Of a stretch of 22,532 nucleotides of DNA, positions 7,093 to 14,731 are shown piece by piece (within the stretch, counting starts at the first letter, position 1; each line of letters begins with the position of its first letter). The DNA is from CAMLHP01 sp035712285. Its GTDB lineage: Bacteria > Gemmatimonadota > Gemmatimonadetes > Gemmatimonadales > GWC2-71-9. A model generated the notes under the pieces. It made no database searches and was not told where the DNA came from. It saw only the letters and a list, made by a program, of their open reading frames with translations. The DNA lies in assembly GCA_035712285.1 (NCBI GenBank), contig DASTBA010000097.1:1-22532 (forward strand), in the 5' to 3' direction. Made by a program: the position numbers and the translations under genes.

Positions 7093-8058
7093 ATGACGGA
7101 CACGGCAATCGAGGCCGGACTGATCCAGCAGGTCACGGCCGAGGTCGGCAAGCGGATCGTGGGCCAGGACGAGATGGTGGAACGGCTGCTGATCGGCCTC
7201 CTCACCGGGGGACACATCCTGCTCGAGGGGGTGCCCGGCCTGGCCAAGACGCTGGCGGTCCGCACCCTGGCGCAGATCATCCACGCCTCGTTCTCGCGCA
7301 TCCAGTTCACCCCCGACCTGCTGCCCGCCGACGTGATCGGCACCATGGTCTACGACCAGAAGAGCCAGGACTTCTACGTCAAGAAGGGGCCGCTCTTCGC
7401 CAACATCATCCTGGCGGACGAGATCAACCGCGCCCCCGCCAAGGTGCAGGCGGCGCTGCTGGAGGCGATGCAGGAGAAGCAGGTCACCATCGGCGGCACC
7501 ACGTTCGAGCTCACCGAGCCGTTCCTCGTGCTGGCCACCCAGAACCCGATCGAGAACGAGGGCACCTACCCGCTGCCCGAGGCGCAGCTCGACCGCTTCA
7601 TGCTCAAGGTGCGGGTGGTCTATCCCACGCGGGATGAAGAGCGGATGGTGCTGGAGCGCATGGGCTCGGGACACGAGATTCCGGTGAAGGCGCTGCTGCG
7701 GCCCGATGCCATCATGGCGGCCCGCGAGCGGATCACCGCGCTCTACATGGACCAGAAGGTGACGGACTACATCGTGGACCTGGTCCGTGCCACGCGGGAT
7801 CCCTCGGCCGTGGGGGTCTCCGACCTCAAGCCGCTCATCGCCTTCGGCGCGTCACCCCGCGCATCGCTCTCCCTGGCCGCCGCGTCCCGCGCGCACGCCT
7901 TCCTGCGGGGCCGGGACTATGTGGTGCCCGAGGATGTCCGCGCCCTGGCGCCCGACGTGCTCCGGCATCGCGTGGTGCTCACCTTCGAGGCGGAAGCCGA
8001 GAATGTGTCGAGCGACGACGTGGTGAGCCGGCTGCTCGACGCGGTGAAGGCACCGTGA
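7093..8058 (+). CDS. MoxR-family AAA+ ATPase
   Basis: MoxR ATPases act as chaperone-like remodelers and are typically encoded beside DUF58 and von Willebrand A proteins, as here. The 321-residue product shows Walker A GVPGLAKT (46-53), Walker B ILADEIN (106-112), the sensor-1 region ATQNPIE (148-154) and LPEAQLDRF (161-169), which is highly conserved in the family. The C-terminal lid domain runs from about 225. No membrane segment is present, so it should act at the cytosolic face of the Bat membrane assembly. It starts one base after the rluB stop and overlaps the DUF58 gene by GTGA. Confidence 0.95.
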   Translation: MTDTAIEAGLIQQVTAEVGKRIVGQDEMVERLLIGLLTGGHILLEGVPGLAKTLAVRTLAQIIHASFSRIQFTPDLLPADVIGTMVYDQKSQDFYVKKGPLFANIILADEINRAPAKVQAALLEAMQEKQVTIGGTTFELTEPFLVLATQNPIENEGTYPLPEAQLDRFMLKVRVVYPTRDEERMVLERMGSGHEIPVKALLRPDAIMAARERITALYMDQKVTDYIVDLVRATRDPSAVGVSDLKPLIAFGASPRASLSLAAASRAHAFLRGRDYVVPEDVRALAPDVLRHRVVLTFEAEAENVSSDDVVSRLLDAVKAP

Positions 8059-8996
8059 CGGACGCGCGACGCGCGACGCGAGACGCGAGTCCCGGGTCCC
8101 GTGTCGCGCAACCTCCTGCCGATCCGGACGTTCTTGCGCAGGTCAAGGCCATCGAGCTCCGCACCCGCGGGCTGGTGCAATCGCTCTTTGCCGGCGAGTA
8201 CCGGTCGCTCTTCCGCGGGCAGGGAATGGAGTTCGCGGAGGTGCGGGCCTACGAACCGGGCGACGATTTCCGCGCCATTGACTGGAACGTGTCGGCGCGG
8301 CTGGCCAGCCCCTTCGTGAAGACCTTCACCGAGGAGCGGGAGCTCACGGTGATGCTGGTGGTGGACCAGTCCGGCTCCACGCGGTTCGGGGAGCCGATGA
8401 CCAAGGCGGCGCTCGCCGTGGAGGTGGGAGCGGTGCTCGCGCTCGCCGCGGCCGCGCAGAACGATCGCGTGGGCGCGCTGCTCTTCGCCGACGAGGTGGA
8501 GCAGGTGATCCCGCCGCGGAAGGGTCGCCGCCACGCCCTCCGGGTCATCCGGGACCTCATCGCCTTCGCGCCCGAGGGGCGGCACACCAACCTCGCCGCC
8601 AGCCTCACCTACGCCACCCGGCTGCTGCGGCACCGCAGCATCGTCGTGGTGCTGTCCGATTTCCTCGCCGAGGGATGGGAGCGGCCGCTCCGCCGCCTCG
8701 CCGCGCGCCATGAGGTGGTGGCGATCGCCGTCGAGGACCCGCGCGAGCGGGCGCTGCCGGACTCGGGCTGGCTCGAGCTGGCCGACGCCGAAACCGGGCG
8801 CCGCGTCCTGGTGGACACCGGGAATCGCGCGGTGCGGGATCGCCTGCGTGCCGGGGCCGACAAGCGCCGCGAGGAGCGGCGGCGGATTCTCGCCGCCACT
8901 GGCGTGGACCACGTCCTGCTCGGCACCGACCGGGATTACGCCCTTCCGCTGCGGCGCGCCTTCGCGCTGCGCGCCCAGCGTCTCCGCCGCGGATGA
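8055..8996 (+). CDS. DUF58 domain protein with von Willebrand A-like fold
   Basis: DUF58 proteins are encoded with MoxR ATPases and are thought to be their partners. The DUF58 signature YEPGDDFRAIDWNVSAR is at residues 66-82. It is followed by a VWA-like core with MIDAS motif D104-Q-S106-G-S108. There is no signal peptide or membrane helix, so the protein is probably cytosolic. Start GTG 8055 overlaps the moxR stop (GTGA). Homology to the family begins only near residue 22 (ADPDVLAQVKAIELRTRGL); residues 4-18 are encoded by a degenerate 7-bp tandem repeat and are probably a disordered tail. No in-frame ATG/GTG start lies between the repeat and the conserved part. The stop overlaps the next gene by ATGA. 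Confidence 0.92.
   Translation: MTDARRATRDASPGSRVAQPPADPDVLAQVKAIELRTRGLVQSLFAGEYRSLFRGQGMEFAEVRAYEPGDDFRAIDWNVSARLASPFVKTFTEERELTVMLVVDQSGSTRFGEPMTKAALAVEVGAVLALAAAAQNDRVGALLFADEVEQVIPPRKGRRHALRVIRDLIAFAPEGRHTNLAASLTYATRLLRHRSIVVVLSDFLAEGWERPLRRLAARHEVVAIAVEDPRERALPDSGWLELADAETGRRVLVDTGNRAVRDRLRAGADKRREERRRILAATGVDHVLLGTDRDYALPLRRAFALRAQRLRRG
8061..8109 (+). repeat. Degenerate heptamer tandem repeat, seven units
   Basis: Seven contiguous 7-bp units fit G-[A/T]-C-[G/C]-C-G-N: GACGCGC, GACGCGC, GACGCGA, GACGCGA, GTCCCGG, GTCCCGT, GTCGCGC. The first four differ only at the last base. The array lies within the first 55 bases of the DUF58 reading frame. Because 7 is not a multiple of 3, gain or loss of one unit would shift the frame. 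Confidence 0.8.
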
Positions 8997-9793
8997 TCGC
9001 GCTCGCGCTGCTGCTCCAGACAGCCGCGGCTCCGACGGTGGGCGACACGATCTGGGTCCGCCATGCCGTGCGCCTGCCGCCCGGTGCCACGGCGCGGGTG
9101 CCGGACTGGCAGCTCACCGGCGATGTCGAGCTCCTGGGCCGTCCACTCATTCAGCTCGAAGGGGACAGCGCGGTGCTCCGGGCACCCCTGGTCGTCTGGA
9201 CGCCGGGCGTGCACGAGGTGGAGGTGCCGGCGCCGGCGCTGCTCGCGCCGGACGGCTCAGTGGACACGCCGCCCCCGATGGCGGCGCGGCTGGTGGTGCG
9301 CGGCACCCTGCCGGACCGGCCGCTCCGGGAACTCGCGCCCCAGCCCGGGGCCGACGTCGTGCCGCGGCGCTCGGTCAGCTTCCTGCCGCTGCTGCTGGCC
9401 GTGGTCCTGGGCCTCGCGCTTCTCGCGCCGCTCTGGTGGTGGTGGCGACGGCGCGGACATCCCGTGGCCCCGGCGCCGCCGCCGGCCGTGCCCGATGTGC
9501 CCGCGGAGCAATGGGCCGATGTGGGCGAGACGCGCTCCGTACTGGCTGCGTCATCCGCTGCGCTGCGCCGTGCGGTGGCTGCCGGGGTGCCCGAGGCGCA
9601 TGAAGGCCTCGATACCGCCACCTGCATGAATGTCCTGGGCAGCTCGGCGCCGCACTGGCCGCTGGCCGAGATCGCCCGGCTGCTGGGCGCCCTCGATGCC
9701 GCGCGCTTTGCCCCGGGGGAGCCGGACGAAGTGCTGCAGCTCCATCGCGAGGCACTGGCCCTGGCGGACCGGCTGACGGGGGCCGTGCCATGA
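8993..9793 (+). CDS. Single-pass membrane protein of unknown family in the Bat operon
   Basis: I cannot assign a family with certainty. The 266-residue product begins with a short hydrophobic leader (about 1-13, no lipobox). An extracytoplasmic, proline-rich, probably beta-type region follows (14-128), then one transmembrane helix (about 130-150) ending in W-W-W-W-R-R-R. The cytoplasmic region (151-266) is largely helical. The C-terminal part, LDAARFAP...LHREALALADRL, resembles the end of DUF4381-type proteins that occupy the same place in many MoxR/Bat operons, but the N-terminal exported domain is not usual for those. It sits between DUF58 and batA with 4-base ATGA overlaps on both sides, so it is almost certainly part of the same complex. 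Confidence 0.75.
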   Translation: MIALALLLQTAAAPTVGDTIWVRHAVRLPPGATARVPDWQLTGDVELLGRPLIQLEGDSAVLRAPLVVWTPGVHEVEVPAPALLAPDGSVDTPPPMAARLVVRGTLPDRPLRELAPQPGADVVPRRSVSFLPLLLAVVLGLALLAPLWWWWRRRGHPVAPAPPPAVPDVPAEQWADVGETRSVLAASSAALRRAVAAGVPEAHEGLDTATCMNVLGSSAPHWPLAEIARLLGALDAARFAPGEPDEVLQLHREALALADRLTGAVP

Positions 9794-10758
9794 CGTTCGT
9801 GCGGCCGTTCATTCTGCTGCTGCTGCTCGCCATTCCCTGGTGGCTCTGGCGCCGCCGCCGCGGAGAGCCGGTGCCGTACAGCGACGTCAGCCTGCCGGCG
9901 GAGGTGGCCGCGGCGCCGTGGTGGTCGCGCCTGCCGGTCGTGCTGCGGTGCGTGGCCCTGGCGGCATTCATCCTCGGCGCCGCCGGCCCGCGTTTCGGCG
10001 GCGATGCGGTGGAGGTCAGGCAGCAGGGCATCTCGATCGTCATTGCCGTGGACATCTCGAGCAGCATGCTGGCCGAGGACTTCTCGCCCAGCAACCGCCT
10101 GGAGGTGGCCAAGCGGCAGGCGGTGTCGTTCGTGCAGGCCCGGAAGGCCGACCGGATCGGGCTGGTGGCCTTCGCCGGCGAAGCCCTCACCCAGGTGCCG
10201 CTGTCCCTCGACTATCCGGTCGTCGAGCAGGCGATCATGGATCTCAAGATCGGCTCCCTGGAGGACGGCACGGCCATCGGCAGCGGCCTTGCGGTCGCGG
10301 TGAACCGGCTGCGGCGGAGCCCGGACAAGTCGCGTGTCGTCCTCCTGCTGACCGACGGCGAGAACAACAAGGGGCTCATTGATCCGCGGACGGCGGCGGC
10401 GACCGCGGCGGCCTACGGGATCAAGGTGTACACCATCGGTGTCGGGACAATCGGCGAGGCGCCCATTCCCACCGGCCGCGGCGTGGGGGGGCTCCGCTAC
10501 GAGATGCTCCCGGTTCGCATTGACGAGCCGCTGTTGCGCGACATCGCCCAGAGCACCGGCGGGCGCTACTTTCGCGCCACCGACAGCGAGGCGCTGAGCC
10601 GGATCTTCCAGCAGATCGACCAGCTGGAGAAATCGCCCATCCAGATCACGCGCTACCAGCGGTTCGACGAAGCCACCCGCCCGCTGATCCTTGCCGGCCT
10701 GGGCGCGCTCCTGCTGGAACTGCTGCTCGGCACCACGATCCTGGTACGCCTGCCGTGA
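9790..10758 (+). CDS. batA: BatA-type von Willebrand A membrane protein
   Basis: BatA/BatB proteins anchor VWA domains in the membrane and work with MoxR ATPases; in Bacteroides they were linked to aerotolerance. The 322-residue product has two N-terminal hydrophobic segments (about 5-20 and 48-66), a VWA domain and a C-terminal helix (about 302-320). The MIDAS is complete: D88-I-S90-S-S92, T161 in DGTAIG and D189 in LTDGEN. The order MoxR, DUF58, membrane protein, VWA, VWA is the standard arrangement. Start ATG 9790 overlaps the previous stop (ATGA), and its own stop overlaps the following GTG (GTGA). Confidence 0.92.
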   Translation: MTFVRPFILLLLLAIPWWLWRRRRGEPVPYSDVSLPAEVAAAPWWSRLPVVLRCVALAAFILGAAGPRFGGDAVEVRQQGISIVIAVDISSSMLAEDFSPSNRLEVAKRQAVSFVQARKADRIGLVAFAGEALTQVPLSLDYPVVEQAIMDLKIGSLEDGTAIGSGLAVAVNRLRRSPDKSRVVLLLTDGENNKGLIDPRTAAATAAAYGIKVYTIGVGTIGEAPIPTGRGVGGLRYEMLPVRIDEPLLRDIAQSTGGRYFRATDSEALSRIFQQIDQLEKSPIQITRYQRFDEATRPLILAGLGALLLELLLGTTILVRLP

Positions 10759-12380
10759 TCTTCGAGTCGGTGGTGCTCCTCATCCTGGCGCCGATCGTCG
10801 CGGTGGTGGCGGCGATCTGGCTCTTCCTGGCACAGCGGAAGCGCGAACGCCTGGCGCGCGCGTGGTCACCGGGGCTGGCGGTGCTGACCCGCCGCCTCGG
10901 GCGCTGGACCATGCCGCTGCTGGCGCTGGCGGTGCTCCTCGCGCTGGTGGCCCTGGCCGGCCCAAGGGGCGGCAAGGCCCGCGTGACGACGGAGACCCAT
11001 TCGCTGAGCCTGGTGCTCGCGATGGATATCAGCCGCTCGATGCTGGCCGAGGATCAGGCACCGAACCGGCTGGAACGGGCGCTGCGCGAGGCGCGCCGCC
11101 TGGTGCAGGACAGCCGGGATGACCGGCTCGGCCTCATCGCGTTCGCCGGCCGGAGCTACATCCTGACCCCGCTCACCGTGGATGGCGGTGCGGTGCGGAT
11201 GTACCTCGACGCGCTGGATCCCGATCTCGCGAGCGAGGGCGGCACCAGCCTGGCCGCGGTGCTGCGGCAGGGCGGACAGCTGCTGCTCGCCTCGGGCGAA
11301 GTGGGCGACCGGGTGCTGGTCGTGTTCACCGATGGCGAGACGCATGACAGCGTGCCCGATGCCGTGAGCGCCGCGGCGGAGCTCAAGGCCAGCGACATCC
11401 GGGTCATTTTCGTCGCGGAGGGTGGCACCACCCCGGTCCGCATCCCGATCCGCGACTCGACCGGCGCGCTGATCGAATACAAGCTGGACGACGAGGGCAA
11501 CGTGGTGCGGACCAGCCGGGACGACGCCGTCCTGCAGCGCCTCGCGGACGCGAGTGACGGCACCATCGTGCCGGCCGATGCGCCCGACCAGGCCGGTGCG
11601 ATCCGTGACCTGCTGAGCAACTTCAAGCGCAGCCCGACCACCGCCACACGCGCCAGTGACCTGCTGCCCCGCGCCTGGATTCCCCTGCTGGCGGCGGCGC
11701 TCGTGCTCCTGCTGCAGACCCTGACCCGGCGGGGTGCCTCACTGCTCATGCTGGGAGCGCTCCTGCTGCTGCCATCCCGGCTCGCGGCGCAGCGGCCCTC
11801 CGCCGGCGCTCGCGCCATGGCCGAGGGACAGACCGCCGAGGCCGCCTCGCGCTACCTCGACGAGGCGTCCGGCACCATCGCGCGGGATACCGCGTTTTAC
11901 AATGCGGGGACGGCGGCGCTCGATGCCGGCCGCCTCGACGTGGCCCGGCGGGCGCTCACGGAAGCCGCCTCATCCCTCGATCCGGCGCTGCGCTATCGGG
12001 CACTGTACAATCTCGGGCTCGTGGACCTGCTGGCGGCCCGTGGCGACAGCGCCAAACGGGCGGAGCTGGCGGGCTCTGCGGTGGACCACTTTCGCCAGGC
12101 GCTGCTGCTGGAGCCGGGCTCGGCCCGTGCCAAGTGGAATCTCGAATATGCGGAGCGGCTGAAACCGCCGGCGCCGCCGCCGCAGAGTGGCGGTGGTGGT
12201 GGAGGAGGTGGAGGGGGAGGAGGCCCGCCGCCGCCATCGGCCCCGCCGCCGCCCAAGGGCGGGATGACGCAGGCGCAGGCGGAACAGATCCTCGAATCCA
12301 TGTCGCGCGAGGAGCGGCAGACGCGTGAGGATCAGCAGCGCCGTACCCAGTCGAGCGTGTCGGGAGTGAAGGACTGGTGA
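10755..12380 (+). CDS. BatB-BatC fusion: VWA membrane protein with TPR tail
   Basis: This 541-residue protein joins two Bat components. Residues 1-322 are BatB-like: two hydrophobic segments (about 4-26, 52-68), a VWA domain with MIDAS D91-I-S93-R-S95, T164 and D193, and a C-terminal helix (308-322). A second hydrophobic stretch resembling a signal peptide follows (327-345), then a TPR region (about 355-468). Next come a 12-glycine run (479-490) and a proline-rich linker. The C-terminal segment (MTQAQAEQILESMSREERQ, ending KDW) is typical of BatC. BatC is normally a separate secreted or lipid-anchored TPR protein. The frame is continuous with no stop between the halves. GTG 10755 overlaps batA by GTGA. 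Confidence 0.9.
   Translation: MIFESVVLLILAPIVAVVAAIWLFLAQRKRERLARAWSPGLAVLTRRLGRWTMPLLALAVLLALVALAGPRGGKARVTTETHSLSLVLAMDISRSMLAEDQAPNRLERALREARRLVQDSRDDRLGLIAFAGRSYILTPLTVDGGAVRMYLDALDPDLASEGGTSLAAVLRQGGQLLLASGEVGDRVLVVFTDGETHDSVPDAVSAAAELKASDIRVIFVAEGGTTPVRIPIRDSTGALIEYKLDDEGNVVRTSRDDAVLQRLADASDGTIVPADAPDQAGAIRDLLSNFKRSPTTATRASDLLPRAWIPLLAAALVLLLQTLTRRGASLLMLGALLLLPSRLAAQRPSAGARAMAEGQTAEAASRYLDEASGTIARDTAFYNAGTAALDAGRLDVARRALTEAASSLDPALRYRALYNLGLVDLLAARGDSAKRAELAGSAVDHFRQALLLEPGSARAKWNLEYAERLKPPAPPPQSGGGGGGGGGGGGPPPPSAPPPPKGGMTQAQAEQILESMSREERQTREDQQRRTQSSVSGVKDW
12189..12224 (+). repeat. Polyglycine codon run in the batB-batC fusion
   Basis: Twelve consecutive glycine codons use all four synonyms (GGC, GGT, GGA, GGG) in mixed order, followed by proline codons. 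The mixed synonyms suggest selection for a flexible linker and not recent slippage of a simple trinucleotide repeat. Confidence 0.8.
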
Positions 12381-14722
12381 TGACCGGCCTCCTCCTCCTT
12401 GCCCTCCTGCAGGGCCAGGGCCCGTCGGTGACCGCCACCGTGGACCAGTCCCGCCTCGCGGTGGGGGACGAGGTCACGCTGACGATCACCGCCACCAGTC
12501 CATCGGCCGATCCGATGCGGATCATCCTCCCGTCGCTGGACGGTTTCGAGGTGGTCGCGCGAACCGAGCGGGCGGCGGTGGCGCTGAGCGACTCGACCGG
12601 CCGGACGTCCACCCTCGAGCTGCAGCTCAGCGCGTTGCGCGCCGGCACCTTCCGGCTCGGACCGTTCGAGGTGGAACAGGGCGGGGTGCGGAGCCGCACC
12701 GGGTTCGTGACGATCGTGGTCGATGCCGGCACGGGCGGCTCCCAGACCATCAGCCCGCGACTGCAGGCGCTGCTTCGGCGGGCTCCGCCGCCGAGCCGCC
12801 CCGGCGCGCCGGCGCTCACGCTCGTGGTGTCGGACGACCACATCTACGTCGGCGACCAGGTGGACGTGGTGACGGCCGCATGGTTCCCGCGGGACCTGCG
12901 CGCCCGCCTGCGGCGCCCTCCCACGCTCACGCCGCCCACCGTCTCCGGCGTGTGGAGCTACCCGCAGCCTACCCCGCCGGGCATCGCGGCGAGCCGGAAG
13001 GTGGGTGACACCTGGTATGACCTGTTCGTGTCGCACCAGATCGTCTTCCCGCTCGTGGCCGGCACGGTGGAGATCGCCAAGGCGTCGCTCCAGTACAGCG
13101 TCCCGGTGGCGATGCAGTTCTTCAGCCAGGAAGAGCGCTACAACCTCGAGAGCAACGGCGCCACGCTGACGGTGCTCCCGCTGCCGGACGCCGGCAAGCC
13201 CGCGTCGTTCACCGGAGCGGTGGGGCGCGGCCTGACGCTGGTGCGGCGCGGGCCCGCGTCGGGGCGGGCGGGCGAAGCGGTGCCCCTGGAAGTCGAACTG
13301 AGCGGAAAGGGAAACGTCGCGCTGTGGCCTGCGCCGGTGATCACCTGGCCCGACAGCCTGCGGCGCTACCAGGACCGTACCGACGACCGGATCACCAACG
13401 ACGCCGGACTCCTCGGCGGCACGAAGAACTTCCGGTTCCTGGCGTTGCCGGATTCGGCGGGGCCACTGCACCTGCCGGCGCTCAACTACGCCTACTTCGA
13501 CCTCGACGCCGGCACCTATCGGACCCTGACGGCGCCCGCGATGACGCTCAACATCGCCCCGGCGCCGGAGAACGCCGCGTCGCGCCCGACGCCGCCGGCG
13601 CTGCTGCGGGGACATTCGGCGCCGCTGGCCACGCAGATCTGGGGCGGCGTGCCGCTGGCGGGATGGCTCGGCCTCGCCCTGCTGCCGGTCCTGTTCTGGG
13701 GCGGGCTCGAAGCCGGGGACTGGCACCGGCGCCGGTTCCGGCGGCGGGCCACCGACCTCCGCCCGAACCTGCCGCGGTCGGATCGCCGTCTGCTGGCCGC
13801 GCTGCGGGCGCTGGTACCGGACGCCGATGTCCGGACCGGGCCGGCCCTGTCATCCGCCTTGCGGGCGGCCGGAGTCTCCACCGAGCTCGCGCAGCGCATC
13901 GCGCGAGTGCGGGACGACTTCCTCCGCGCCCGGTACAGCGACGGCGCCGGCGCTCGAGGCGAGCGCGATCTCGCCCGCGAGATGGACGAACTGACCCGGA
14001 CATTGGGCGGAGAGTCCCGTCACCGCGAGCGGCGGGGCCGGCGGCTCGCCATGGTGGTCATTCCCGTGGCGCTGCTCCTCTCGCATCCGGCGCAGGGCCA
14101 GAGTCCGGAGGCGGAGTCGCTCTATGAGTCGGGCGCCTACCGGGCCGCGGCGGAAGCGTTCACCGCGCGCACGCGCACCGCGCCGGACGTGGCGGCGAAC
14201 TGGTACGGACTCGGGGCCGCGGAATACCGGCTGGGTTCCGATGCCCGTGCGCGCGCCGCATGGCTCCGGGCCGGGCGGCTGGCGCCCAGAAGCGTCAGCG
14301 TCCGGCGTGCCCTGGAACTGGTGCCGGGACCGGATAGCTGGTCACGGCAGGTGAGCTGGATCTCGCCGCTCACACCGGACGAGCTCGCGCTCGTGGCGCT
14401 GGCCCTCTGGCTGGCGGGATGGGTCCTGGTGCTGACGCATCGCCGGCGGTTCCGGCTCCGCAGCGTGATACTCCTCTCCGCCGCGGCGCTCGCCGGTGCA
14501 GCGGCCCTGGTCGTGGCACAGCGCTATGGCCGGCCGCTCGCCATCGTGACCAGCGAAGTGCCACTGCGGCTGTCCCCGCATGGCCGGGCACCGGAGGTGC
14601 TCACGCCCACGCCCGGGGCCTCGGTGCTGCCCGGCACGGCCCGGGCAGGCTGGTGGCTGGTGGACGCCGGGGGGCGTGTCGGCTGGCTTCCGGACGAAGC
14701 CATGGTGCGGGTGGACAGGTAG
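12380..14722 (+). CDS. BatD-BatE fusion: BatD domain, TPR, two membrane helices and SH3-like tail
   Basis: ATG 12380 overlaps the previous stop as TGATG; GTG 12377 is an alternative start one codon earlier (numbering here includes it, 781 residues). Residues 1-15 look like a signal peptide. Residues 16-395 are the BatD extracytoplasmic region, ending in a segment typical of the family (LHLPALNYAYFD, 364-375). A membrane helix (about 424-443) and a basic cytoplasmic stretch follow. A second hydrophobic segment (557-573, ending AQGQ like a cleavable signal) leads into TPR-like repeats (576-648). Two more helices (669-687, 696-714) and an SH3-like domain (about 720-780, with WWLVDAGGRVGWLP) complete the protein. 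The latter half has the layout of BatE. The frame is uninterrupted. Confidence 0.88.
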   Translation: MTGLLLLALLQGQGPSVTATVDQSRLAVGDEVTLTITATSPSADPMRIILPSLDGFEVVARTERAAVALSDSTGRTSTLELQLSALRAGTFRLGPFEVEQGGVRSRTGFVTIVVDAGTGGSQTISPRLQALLRRAPPPSRPGAPALTLVVSDDHIYVGDQVDVVTAAWFPRDLRARLRRPPTLTPPTVSGVWSYPQPTPPGIAASRKVGDTWYDLFVSHQIVFPLVAGTVEIAKASLQYSVPVAMQFFSQEERYNLESNGATLTVLPLPDAGKPASFTGAVGRGLTLVRRGPASGRAGEAVPLEVELSGKGNVALWPAPVITWPDSLRRYQDRTDDRITNDAGLLGGTKNFRFLALPDSAGPLHLPALNYAYFDLDAGTYRTLTAPAMTLNIAPAPENAASRPTPPALLRGHSAPLATQIWGGVPLAGWLGLALLPVLFWGGLEAGDWHRRRFRRRATDLRPNLPRSDRRLLAALRALVPDADVRTGPALSSALRAAGVSTELAQRIARVRDDFLRARYSDGAGARGERDLAREMDELTRTLGGESRHRERRGRRLAMVVIPVALLLSHPAQGQSPEAESLYESGAYRAAAEAFTARTRTAPDVAANWYGLGAAEYRLGSDARARAAWLRAGRLAPRSVSVRRALELVPGPDSWSRQVSWISPLTPDELALVALALWLAGWVLVLTHRRRFRLRSVILLSAAALAGAAALVVAQRYGRPLAIVTSEVPLRLSPHGRAPEVLTPTPGASVLPGTARAGWWLVDAGGRVGWLPDEAMVRVDR

Positions 14723-14731
14723 AATTCAGTC

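Noticed and set aside
12189..12224. Glycine codon run as a phase-variable simple repeat
   Set aside because: Codons are mixed synonyms and the unit length is a multiple of three, so it neither slips easily nor changes frame. A flexible protein linker explains it.
12332..13726. Long - strand open frame of 464 codons opposite the batD-batE fusion
   Set aside because: It is a shadow of a convincing + strand gene. It has low-complexity basic composition, no motif and no ribosome binding site of note.
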